64,000 bases of DNA from Pteria penguin (Eukaryota > Mollusca > Bivalvia > Pterioida > Pteriidae), in the NCBI GenBank assembly GCA_035048485.1, contig CM068587.1:30212534-30276533 (forward strand), read 5' to 3'. Shown in pieces: positions 39,701 through 46,317 of this stretch. Within the stretch, counting starts at the first letter, position 1. Every line of letters starts with the position of its first letter. The notes under the pieces are model-generated. The model was not told the DNA's origin and made no database searches. It saw only the letters and a program-made list of their open reading frames with translations. The position numbers and the translations under genes are program-made.

Positions 39701-40293
39701 GAATCTATGTAACTCAGTTGTAGGCATAAAGAAAGCTTGAGTTGCAATGTAGGCATTCTTTTTCACACCTACATAGCAACTCAGCTTTCTTTCTCCCTGT
39801 GAAGTTACTGTTGAGTGTTTCACCAAAATATGTTCAATTAATTTCTATTGAAAAGGTCGGCTCATAAGGTATGAGCCGACCGTTTCAATAGAAATTAATG
39901 TTCAATCAATGTGTTATTGAATCTTTTATTTCTATAGCAAGTTATGAGTATATGATTGCGTGCTAAAATCAATGAAGTGTGACTATTTTGCTATACTGTA
40001 TTGTACTGTATATTTGATTGTATTGTACTGCACTGCAGAGAGAGACAATGTTCCTATTTCAGTACATATATTTCGAATTTTCACTCTGTTTCAGTAGAAT
40101 TCTTGACTGCGTCTGTGATACAGTACAGAAGTGTTCATAAAAAAAGAAAGTCACACTTTTCGGTGATTTGTCCTCTGCTAGTAGATAATGACAGTTTTCA
40201 AAAGGTAGAATACCAAGAAACCGTTCTATACTGTTCAGAAGTCAGAAAGCAACCCTAAATATTCTCACCTCGTTCTTCCACCACGTCCATCAT
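18702..40293 (-). CDS. uncharacterised 17-exon gene, disordered Ser/Lys-rich protein of about 819 residues
   Basis: Exons, in order: 40293-40269, 39081-38944, 37034-36944, 36659-36599, 34183-33994, 32960-32883, 30971-30855, 29758-29543, 26847-26796, 26626-26529, 24234-24174, 23861-23737, 23339-23299, 20998-20876, 20494-20309, 19942-19841, 19457-18702. Splice phases agree throughout and the stop closes the last exon, which is strong evidence for a real gene. The donor of exon 5 could instead be after 34030. I do not recognise the protein. It is hydrophilic, rich in Ser, Lys, Asn and S/T-P sites, with no membrane segment. It begins with basic KTYSRR (residues 11-16); a second IYSR lies near residue 734, beside a basic C-terminal tail with CGGC (about 698). 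EAVTQDLS and DAVTKDLS recur in two exons, a possible internal repeat. The start at 40293 was chosen because its exon joins in frame with the KTYSRR exon. The composition suggests a nuclear regulatory or scaffold protein, but that is a guess. Confidence 0.75.
21152..21314. mobile_element. small palindromic MITE flanked by TTAA
   Basis: Arms AAATAACAACTACCTA on the left and TAGGTAGTTGTTATTT on the right are inverted copies; pairing continues inward through CCATGGTTT/CTATGGTTT and AATTCCC...GTCGC on both sides. The outer ends abut TTTAA on both sides, consistent with a piggyBac-type TTAA target site. It lies in an intron of the uncharacterised gene. No coding capacity. Confidence 0.75.
22045..22560. 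repeat. decayed dispersed repeats (poly-G tract and family A copy)
   Basis: Begins with a decayed GGTGGATCTAG opening and a G-rich tract (22080-22094), then a family A copy with AAGGTCAAGTTCACAAGG and GGTCAAGGTGACAAGGTCATT sub-units about 150 bases apart. Lies within an intron. Confidence 0.6.
24485..25420. mobile_element. Tigger/pogo-like non-autonomous element, 936 bp
   Basis: Inverted ends CAGTGATGCTC at 24485 and GAGCATCACTG ending at 25420, each flanked by the dinucleotide TA, the target used by the Tc1/mariner-pogo group. Subterminal regions on both sides carry repeated ATCCGGA/ATCTGGA-like blocks, as in Tigger-type elements. No transposase frame inside. The 136-bp satellite starts immediately beyond the right end. 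Lies in an intron of the uncharacterised gene. Confidence 0.72.
25425..26528. repeat. 136-bp tandem array, about eight copies, abutting a splice donor
   Basis: The marker GGACCAGGAATACTGAC recurs at about 25546, 25685, 25821 (variant), 25957, 26092 and 26229, giving a period close to 136 bases; the right end (26380-26528) is a shorter-period degenerate version. Each unit contains several GGTATACTGAC/GAGGTATACTGACC blocks, so a finer sub-repeat underlies the unit. The array ends exactly at the donor of the exon 26626-26529, whose intron start GTATACCTC is itself one of these blocks read on the minus strand. The long minus-strand frames here only translate the repeat. Confidence 0.92.
27085..27357 (-). 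mobile_element. tRNA-derived SINE, near full length
   Basis: On the minus strand it starts with TGGCCTAGTGG (A box) and GGTTCGATTCC (B box) at tRNA spacing, continues through a conserved body with GACAGTAAAAACCAAGGCC and ends in AATCAATCAATCAA. Related copies: 59648-59851, 33576-33856, 34725-34975 and 6061-6250. Intron of the uncharacterised gene. Confidence 0.85.
27688..29328 (+). mobile_element. pogo-family transposon, 1.64 kb, with intact ends
   Basis: Terminal inverted repeats start CCGTATATACTCGCTTATAA at 27688 and as the reverse complement ending at 29328. Both are flanked by TA, the expected target duplication. A subterminal GTCGTCTTATA motif follows a short distance inside each end, and the right side carries the CTTATAAGCGAG block several times. 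It encloses a pogo-type transposase frame (28220-28978). Clean ends and an open frame suggest fairly recent insertion. It sits in the intron between exons 29758-29543 and 26847-26796 of the uncharacterised minus-strand gene, in opposite orientation. Confidence 0.93.
28220..28978 (+). CDS. truncated pogo/CENP-B-type transposase (252 residues)
   Basis: The frame keeps an N-terminal helix-turn-helix of the pogo/CENP-B type (about residues 17-55, ending QWRKKK), a second CENPB-type DNA-binding helix-turn-helix (about 75-145) and the start of the DDE catalytic core with the first aspartate in NMDETPM (D184). It stops after LPSGVI, a point where relatives normally continue with the part of the DDE domain that holds the other catalytic acids. 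Only about 350 bases separate the stop from the right terminal repeat, so the missing part was deleted rather than frameshifted. The protein should bind DNA but not cut it. An alternative start is Met7 (28238). Confidence 0.9.
   Translation: MTFDYNMSASGKRKRNCYDAGFKLKVVEFAEKHNNCAAEREFGVTEKMVRQWRKKKSELSTSRKSLKKMRHSHTVPYESLESDLNAWIIECRSKGLIVTRTAIRLRALQMAKDSKYNIVNSGFLASAGWCTRFMRRHDLVLRQRTHIAQKLPADVESKVDNFQKFIISLRKDYDYPLNAIGNMDETPMTFDLPGNTTVHIKGEKTVSVKTCGAEKAHFTVVLSCLADGTKLKPMCVFKRKTMPKEKLPSGVI
31080..31420. repeat. family A dispersed repeat copy
   Basis: Two sub-units with AAGGTCAAGGTCACAAGTTC and AAGGCAAAGTTCACAAGGTC and a tail with GACAGACAGACAGG, matching 1300-1760 in order. Intronic. The 60-codon plus frame at 31319-31501 is part of the repeat. 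Confidence 0.6.
31800..32740. repeat. tandem array, 67-bp unit
   Basis: CCACTCAATCC recurs at about 32340, 32407, 32474 and 32541, a strict 67-base period; units read CTTATCCTACTATGCCACTC, then a CTTGTCACAGATGATATC block and AGTGAATTCC. Left of 32280 the same phrases continue in degenerate, irregularly spaced form. Lies in the intron between exons 32960-32883 and 30971-30855 of the uncharacterised gene. Confidence 0.9.
33576..33856 (-). mobile_element. tRNA-derived SINE copy, diverged
   Basis: Same layout as 27085-27357: tRNA-like head on the minus strand (TAGCTTAGTAGATGAGG and GGTTTGACTCC), the CGGTTTTTACTGTGTTATC body and a tail side with ATTGATGGACTATTG. More mutated than the 27-kb copy. 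Confidence 0.72.
34725..34975 (-). mobile_element. tRNA-derived SINE copy, strongly diverged
   Basis: Recognisable by GTGACGTCATCTGCCTGATG, TGACTTTTACTGCCTGATTC and ACAAGACAGGACTTC in the same order as the better copies. The promoter end is largely lost. Confidence 0.58.
35320..35815 (+). repeat. family C dispersed repeat, three sub-units
   Basis: Three consecutive sub-units of about 145-150 bases, each with CAGCTGTGACCTTGA or similar, ATCCCAAAATCAA/CCCCAAAATCAATAGG, CTTCCTCTCTTGATAA and GAAACCAATAAT. The opposed short frames on both strands come from this repeat. Confidence 0.7.
35830..36548. repeat. tandem array, 76-bp unit
   Basis: ACACATTAAGGTACCA recurs at about 36199, 36275, 36351, 36427 (variant) and 36508. 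Units combine GTACCATAACACATCTACAG and CATATGCATGATATGACAT. The left part (35830-36130) is the same phrase set in shorter irregular steps. It ends about 50 bases short of the exon at 36599-36659. Confidence 0.88.
38158..38478. repeat. two-copy tandem duplication, about 158 bp
   Basis: GATACAATTTGTATGTTG begins at 38160 and again at 38318; both copies continue through ACAGGGTTTCAC, TTTAACTGTGACTTTGA, ACCTTGAAACAT and TTGATGTTCCT. Intronic to the uncharacterised gene, with no coding content. Confidence 0.85.
39728..39792. repeat. inverted repeat, about 25-bp arms
   Basis: AAAGAAAGCTTGAGTTGCAA at 39728 pairs with TTGCTATGTAGG-type sequence read from the right arm ending at 39792, with two mismatches or gaps and a 14-base loop. 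It lies 45 bases before the stronger palindrome at 39837. Confidence 0.75.
39837..39899. repeat. near-perfect 30-bp hairpin palindrome
   Basis: Arms 39837-39866 and 39870-39899 are reverse complements at 29 of 30 positions; the loop is three bases. The arm begins ATTAATTTCTATTGAAA and ends GGTCGGCTCATA. A single arm of the same sequence lies at 2334-2360 inside the hAT-like element, so this is a dispersed repeat end and not a unique structure. Confidence 0.9.
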
Positions 40294-40466
40294 GCGTTTG
40301 TTTTGACGTTCGGCGCATAAAAGTATTGACGCTTTTGATTGGTTGGGATGAAGGTATTCTGTTTTGATTGGCTGTACGATATCACAGACGACGATGAGGA
40401 TGGAGGTGAAGTGTCAAAAGTTCTTTGCCGCCAGTTTTCAGTACTGAAACTCCGTTTCATTAGAAA
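40294..40466. promoter_or_regulatory. candidate bidirectional promoter
   Basis: Lies between the start codon of the uncharacterised minus-strand gene (40293) and the small plus-strand ORF (40467). It has two CCAAT boxes on the minus strand (ATTGG at about 40340 and 40368) and more CpG than the neighbouring introns. No TATA box is evident for either direction. Head-to-head genes under 200 bases apart usually share a promoter. Confidence 0.5.
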
Positions 40467-40631
40467 ATGACTTTCAAATCAACTGTCTTCATATTGACAA
40501 TAGCCCTTTTCTTACATTATACATCAAGTCTATCTTTCGAGGAGGTTGCCATTTTATTTCTTCCATTGGGGTTTTTGTATGCAGTGTTGTTTGTGTTCTT
40601 GATTTTGATTGTATCGTTTTCATATAATTGA
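40467..40631 (+). CDS. 54-codon ORF, possible small membrane protein or upstream ORF
   Basis: Begins MTFKSTVFILTIALFL, which looks like a signal peptide with a possible cleavage near TSSLS, then FEEVAILFLPLGFLYAVLFV, a second hydrophobic segment long enough to span a membrane. Stop at 40629-40631. A good donor follows (AAAAG|GTAGAT at about 40655), so this could be the first exon of the gene at 42960, making the ORF either a separate microprotein or an upstream ORF. The layout (signal, short acidic ectodomain, one membrane segment) resembles small integral membrane proteins, but AT-rich DNA also yields hydrophobic frames by chance. Confidence 0.35.
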   Translation: MTFKSTVFILTIALFLHYTSSLSFEEVAILFLPLGFLYAVLFVFLILIVSFSYN

Positions 40632-40659
40632 GACGGACATCGCACAAAAGTCAAAAGGT

Positions 40660-42285
40660 AGATTTATATGCGGTAGCAGTTTTTATACAGAACAATTTGA
40701 TTAAATGTTCATTGATTAAAAAGTCTGTACTGTAGATCTAGAGGAGGAGGTGGACATGCAGGGGGCGTGGCTCTCCGCCTAGGTCCCTTCCATTTCTAGT
40801 CTCCGCGGAGTTCTAGAAATTTCAGATAACATTCAAGGGCACAGGAGAAAGGGGGATGCGTACTCCACCACACATACTTTTAAACGGGGATGAAAGAGTG
40901 CATAAACATACTTATGCATCGGGCCTGCCACCCGGCTTGGGCTATGTTTCAGCATAAGTTGCAACTTAAAAGATTATCCACAGTGGCGGATCCAGGATTT
41001 CCGAAAAGGGGGCCCACATCTGTATTTGCCAAACTACTCAGCCATTTTTGTGTCCTAACATGGTCAGGAATGAATTTATATATATTGATATCAGATTAAG
41101 TCAATCTAGGCAGATATAGATCTATTTAGCCTTTTTTCTTTTACGAATGAACTTTCAGAAAGGAAAAAGAAATCTATGTTTGAAATTTTAACCAGTGAAA
41201 CATTGTGACGACATTCGCGGTAGAAATTTTATGGTCTCGTCATTCTTATCAAGATTAAAAGGATTCAAAATAGAATATGCATGTTAGGATTCAGTGTTTG
41301 AATTAATCAGTACATGAGCTCCATGTTTGGTACATAGAATAATCAATATCAATAATATTGATAATGTCAGTACAGTGTCGTCTGGTGACCTTGACTTCCC
41401 TTTCTAATGTCATCTAAATGTCGTGTGAACTTTTACGTAAAATGATGATGGTTATGAAAATGAGGTTATTTTGTTGAGATTTTGCCCTATTTCATATCGT
41501 TTTGTTTTAGATTTTATACTGACACGACTTTTATATCATATATTGATACGATGTCGAAGGTTACATTTCTTACATATAAAACGTGAATATTCCAGAGACG
41601 CTAAAGTGAATATTACATTAAAGGGGCATTTCCTTTTCAAAAAATTGAGGGAACACAGACATGGGAAATACAAGTTCAAGATCATATGCCATCTAGATCT
41701 ATGACAACAATACTCTATTGGCACATTTCTATGATAGATTAAATACAATGCTGTAAGGCGATGACAAAAGACATCTTTATTATACCCCTTTTTATCTTTC
41801 AAAGTAAATCAAAACAGAAAACGACATCGAGGAAGCATACATGCCAAATTTAGAGGATATGTAAGTTTTGAAGACTTGTAAACTAAAGATCATTTATTAA
41901 ACCGTCTGTTAACGCGTTTTCGGACAGGGCTAGCGGTGATATATGCTAGTTTTCCAGCCTGATGTCCGTGATTCCATGCATCACGGCTTTCCCATTACTA
42001 AAGTGTACATTCAATTCAAGACTGTGCCGTGCCTCTGCCATGTTATATATTCGTGCTAATAATCTAGCTTGGTCCCATCAAATTTAATCTAAACCCGAAC
42101 GCCATATTATGTGTTTATAAAATTCACATGCGTGTATATGAAATATGTAGGCTTGCAAAAACGTACATATGTATGTATTACACATATTTTAGAACGTATA
42201 TTGTAGTTGCATCGTGCTTATTTCAACCTCGTAAATGTTCAAAGCAAATTTATTACTTTTAATGTAACTGAAATTAAGGACTAAG
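40660..42285 (+). other. probable first intron of the plus-strand gene; little recognisable
   Basis: Contains a repeat opening GTGGCGGATCCAGGATTTCC (about 40984) and otherwise AT-rich DNA. Short opposed frames at 41471-41802 have no splice support. Confidence 0.4.
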
Positions 42286-42289
42286 TGCT

Positions 42290-42545
42290 TAGCATAGGAG
42301 TTCTCACAGTCTGTCATCTTAGTTTAGGGATCGATCCTAGTGAGGGCTTTTGGGAAAGTGCACCAGTGTACCCATGTAATAACTGTAAGCCAGTGTTAAC
42401 GTTCTGGTACTCAGGTATCCTTTATCACCTAACACTGACCACCAATAGACACCACATAGGTTAAATGATCTGGATGCAGATCACCAAACGTTGGTAATTA
42501 CCATATAGGTGAATTGAAATGTGATATTAAACAAATCCAATTCTT
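42290..42545 (+). mobile_element. probable SINE or other short interspersed repeat, diverged
   Basis: Head with CAGTCTGTCATCTTAGTTTAG and GATCGATCCTAGTGAG, body and tail ending GATATTAAACAAATCCAATT, a common 3' pattern of bivalve SINE-like repeats. The tRNA boxes are too decayed to confirm. Confidence 0.45.
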
Positions 42546-42679
42546 ATTTTATGGAAATCTTTTTAAATTTCTGTATCATTTACTCTGTAAAAAAGCAAGT
42601 ATTAATGACTGAATGAAAAAATCCATGGCTGATTTAATTCAAAAATATTTGTTAGAATGTAATATTTTATTTGTACTAA

Positions 42680-42848
42680 GGAGCAGGCTTGGGGTAGTGG
42701 TTAAGTGCTTGGCTTGTGGTGACGACAATCCAGCTTTGATTCCCAGATAGCACCTCTGTATTTAAGAAGTTGGTTACCTCTTGCTTCCATGTCGGGATTA
42801 AACTGAAAAATTGTTCAAAGCGACGTTAAACGCCAATAAACCAAATCT
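42680..42848 (+). mobile_element. tRNA-derived SINE (family 2)
   Basis: Head GGGGTAGTGGTTAAGTGC and TTTGATTCCCAG, body GGTTACCTCTTGCTTCCAT, then GACGTTAAACGCCAATAAAC as the tail. Matches 6632-6812 in order. Lies upstream of the first confirmed coding exon of the plus-strand gene. Confidence 0.75.
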
Positions 42849-42959
42849 ATTTGTACTTGTATCTAAATGCAACGACATATCAAGTAATTATGATATTTTC
42901 CCCTAATTTTTACCATGTGAACAGCTTTCTTTGACTCTCATAATGTTTCTTTTCAGATC

Positions 42960-43825
42960 ATGTTATTCAACAACATAGGAATTAACTCCCAAATTTACTC
43001 TCCGATACAAAATGTTCCTAGCACACCCCAGTTACAACCATGGATATCCAATCATTTCCAGATTGAAGATTTACAGACTGCAGTGGTTCCTGACACAGGC
43101 ATAGAAGATTCTCTAGTATCTCAAGGTTGTTATCATATAACAGAATGAAATCATGTTTCAGTTACCCTTCTATTTCAATAACTGGGACTAAAGGTATAAC
43201 TAAAAAGTAAAATTCACTGGAAATATTTATATTTCTGAAAAAGAAAAACAGTAAATATAATTGTATACATATGTATATGTTTGTATGATCATGACATTGG
43301 AGAGATTGTATCTTTCACCTTTCATAAATCTAGAGTCAAGGGCAGATCTTGTTCCTAGCACTCCAGTACCAGCCATTCCAGAAATTTCAAGGGGATTCCA
43401 AAGCAATTTTATCCATCCATCACCCTATCCCCAACTTTCACCATATGAACCTGCTGTTCGAAGAAATGGATCCAGTTCAAGACCAAAATCACAGCTTAAA
43501 GGTTGTCAGTTGTAGAGTTATCTTTCTTACTTAAGTTTAAGAAGTATTAAGAGTTATCTTTCTTACTTGAATATGGTATTCCTGGTATTTGTATTAATAC
43601 ATTGGTTTTATTACAGATTTGAATGTACATGTAGATCAGCAAGTAGTGCCCAGTTCACCTTTCTCATTCAGTCAGCATCTCATAAATGACAAATTGAATG
43701 TGTCTCTTAAGAACTCTTTACCTACTACACCCAGTAAAAGGGAACATAGGGTATTGTCTCCCAGTAAGCAGATCCTAAACTCAAGGACCATTGAGCTGTT
43801 TAAAGGAGAAGAGATCTTCATATGA
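42960..43825 (+). CDS. uncharacterised three-exon gene, S/T-P-rich 180-residue protein
   Basis: Exons 42960-43125, 43334-43501 and 43617-43825 join in consistent phase 1 with GT-AG introns and end in a stop. The first begins MLFNNIGINSQIYSPIQN; an acceptor (TTTTCAG at 42956) lies three bases before the ATG, so an untranslated first exon is expected upstream, most likely near 40.5 kb. The protein is rich in proline-directed sites: VPSTPQLQPW, VPSTPVPAIPE, PSSPFSFS, LPTTPSKRE, LSPSKQ. It has no membrane or coiled-coil segment. The DLVPSTPVPAIP stretch is faintly like the SPAPSPTRG region of FAM122/PABIR proteins, but the defining helix of that family is absent, so no name is given. It looks like a disordered phosphoprotein. 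Confidence 0.62.
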
Positions 43826-44060
43826 TGTATAGGACAAGAGAAAAACTAAAAACTTGTTTATTGCCGCTTCTAATAATTATGTGAAGATAATGAAAGAGAG
43901 AAAAACTTTCAAAAATCAAAAGAAGTAAATTTCATTTTGAAATAATTTAATGCATTTACTTTGTTTTTATGTGATAAATACATTAAGCAGTCAACATTTA
44001 ATCATACAAATACTGCCACACACACCATACCATCTATAAAAGCGAAGTCTTTTGATACAT

Positions 44061-44066
44061 AATAAA
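44061..44066 (+). terminator. candidate poly(A) signal
   Basis: AATAAA 236 bases after the stop codon of the gene at 42960-43825, on the same strand. Confidence 0.4.
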
Positions 44067-45339
44067 TCTTAGTCTGAAAGATTACCAAGTATCCCACCTC
44101 TAACAATTATTTAGATGGCTGGTGATAGGGTTTTTCATTGTAATGCAAACCTGTATGAAAATGTGGAATTTTCCTTATCCTCTTACAATTTAATACTGGC
44201 ACAAGAAACTTGTGACTTGTATTCCAATAAAGTAACTTATTCATTTATCCATACAGGTCAACAACTTTCCAATACATGTATATATAAACTCTGTAGCATC
44301 CACATGCAGTCAGATCTTGTTAGAACTTAAGGGAATCAATACTGTAAAAGTGATGATGTTGCATGCACCGTGTTGCATACACTGCGTCAAACTTAAAATG
44401 GCTGTCTTTCGACATTCCAGAGATGACCTTGGAAAATTATGAATATAAACAGGTATGTAAATGATCACTTATTGAGATACAGGTCACAAGTTCACTGTAC
44501 AAGTGCCAAATTGTTATAAAAAGTGGTAAAATGCTTATCCTTTGGAAGTCTAAGAAAATTTAATGTTCTTGTACAAGTTTGCATTCTGATCAAAACCTCA
44601 CCATCAGCTGTCTGAATTATAGTCAAGGATGGGTCAGATATTTCAGACCAATTAAAATTTATGAATAAAAATAAATGTGTAACAAGATCCTGCGTGATAC
44701 CCTTAGATACAACATATATTGTTCCAATAATATGAACAGAAATATAATTTCAAACATTTATTTTCTAATAAATAACTGAAATACCTTTATATATTTCAAT
44801 TTGGTCCTATTTAATCACTTTTCTAGACCAAATAAATAAAGTTCATAAATCAGATAGTTCACTGTTCTGATATTAGTAGAAACAAAATTATGTTTATGTG
44901 ACAAAAAAATTTGTCCGTTCACATATTTGTGTTGGTTTCATCTACATTGATAAAATTAATAAAGGGGGTCTGTTGTGCACATTATTTGACACATTTAAGT
45001 GTAGTAGATTATATCTAAAATCCACTATCAGCATTCAAGGACTAAGACTGCAACTGATCCATTTACACTTGTCAAAATTACTAATCAAAACTCAGGTAAA
45101 CCATATGATACAGATACGTTCCAATAAAGTCCTTAACTTCTATGTAATCAAATAAAACTTCCATATGCATTTGGAACAGTAACATAAATAAATATGAGTG
45201 CATGCAGTATTTTTCAAAGTTAAACTACAGGAGGTTATATTCATATCGTCATAAAGAAAATTCTTGAAAGTCTGTGAAAACTATAATAGTCCTTAATGTA
45301 CAAAAATCCCTACAGAACATATTACATTATCCCTTTTTG
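44067..45339. other. intergenic, nothing recognised
   Basis: AT-rich DNA between the convergent ends of the plus-strand 180-codon gene and FSIP1. Short frames only. Confidence 0.4.
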
Positions 45340-45685
45340 AAACTTTGACCTATCAACCCCAAAATCAAGAGGAACCCTCCATAACTACAACCATCCAATG
45401 TTTAAAGTGCCTTCAAATTAGTCAAAATGCATTTTATGTTAGGACTGAGGAATTGATTTCAATGAAATATGACATTAGCTTTCATCTACATGTATGTATC
45501 CTTAAAAATTATAGTGAGCTTCGTAAGCCATTACGAAATCAATGTCAAAAGGATCATCTCGTACTAGATCAAAAGCAAAGGAAGATAAAATCTGTAAATT
45601 CATTGTGTATGGATGGTAGACCAACAGACAGGAAGAGGGACAGGATGAAACCAGCATACACCTCACTGGAGAGAGGTTATAACAA
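45340..45685 (+). repeat. family C dispersed repeat copy
   Basis: Carries TTGACCTATCAACCCCAAAATC, GAGGAACCCTCC and a tail with ACCAACAGACAGGAAGAGGG, matching 35320-35815. The 116-codon frame across it is the repeat read through, not a gene. Confidence 0.6.
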
Positions 45686-46317
45686 CAGTTTATGAGTGCA
45701 GCATTGTAATTAAATAAATATACGCTAAGCATGCTCAACAGCCCTCATTACTTAATTATTATATCAACAGAGGCTACCAAGCATGCTTGGCCTGTGTTAC
45801 TAAATATGTACTATAAAAACTCAACATCAGTAACATGTTTTGACTACATATGTTCAATTTCATCAATGAATGGGAGAGTGGTAGTTGTTTTGTTTGCCCT
45901 TTAAAAAAGGGATGCAACAGTTAAAGAAAAACAGATTCAGGATCTCATGGTTCAGTTTCAGTTCAACTTGCAGGTTTTCGATTAAGACCAAATCTGATAG
46001 ATTATTTACACAGGAATGTTTCAAACTTTTCATGTTTAATCAAACTATAAAAGAAGTTGCTCATAAATTCTTTTCCATTATTTGTAGCAAACCAAATTAA
46101 GAACTCCAATTACATGCTCCTTAAGAAAAATTCTCATCTTAATGTCCTTAACAATCAACAAAACAAATTGAAGACTTAAAACCAAACCAAAGTAAAAAAT
46201 TCCCGAACCACTGCACCCATATCTTTGAAGATACTGATCTCTGAATCTGGAAGGAATGAAATACTGATATCACAGTCTGACCTGCATTTATAACACAGAA
46301 TTGAAAATGGAAGCTTT

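Noticed and set aside
18702..40293. Sororin, Wapl or Haspin homologue
   Set aside because: A short YSR-type motif is shared, but there is no Wapl domain, no kinase domain and no Sororin C-terminal signature.
42960..43825. FAM122/PABIR homologue
   Set aside because: Only a proline-rich SP/TP stretch is reminiscent; the conserved PP2A-binding helix is absent, so the name is not supported.
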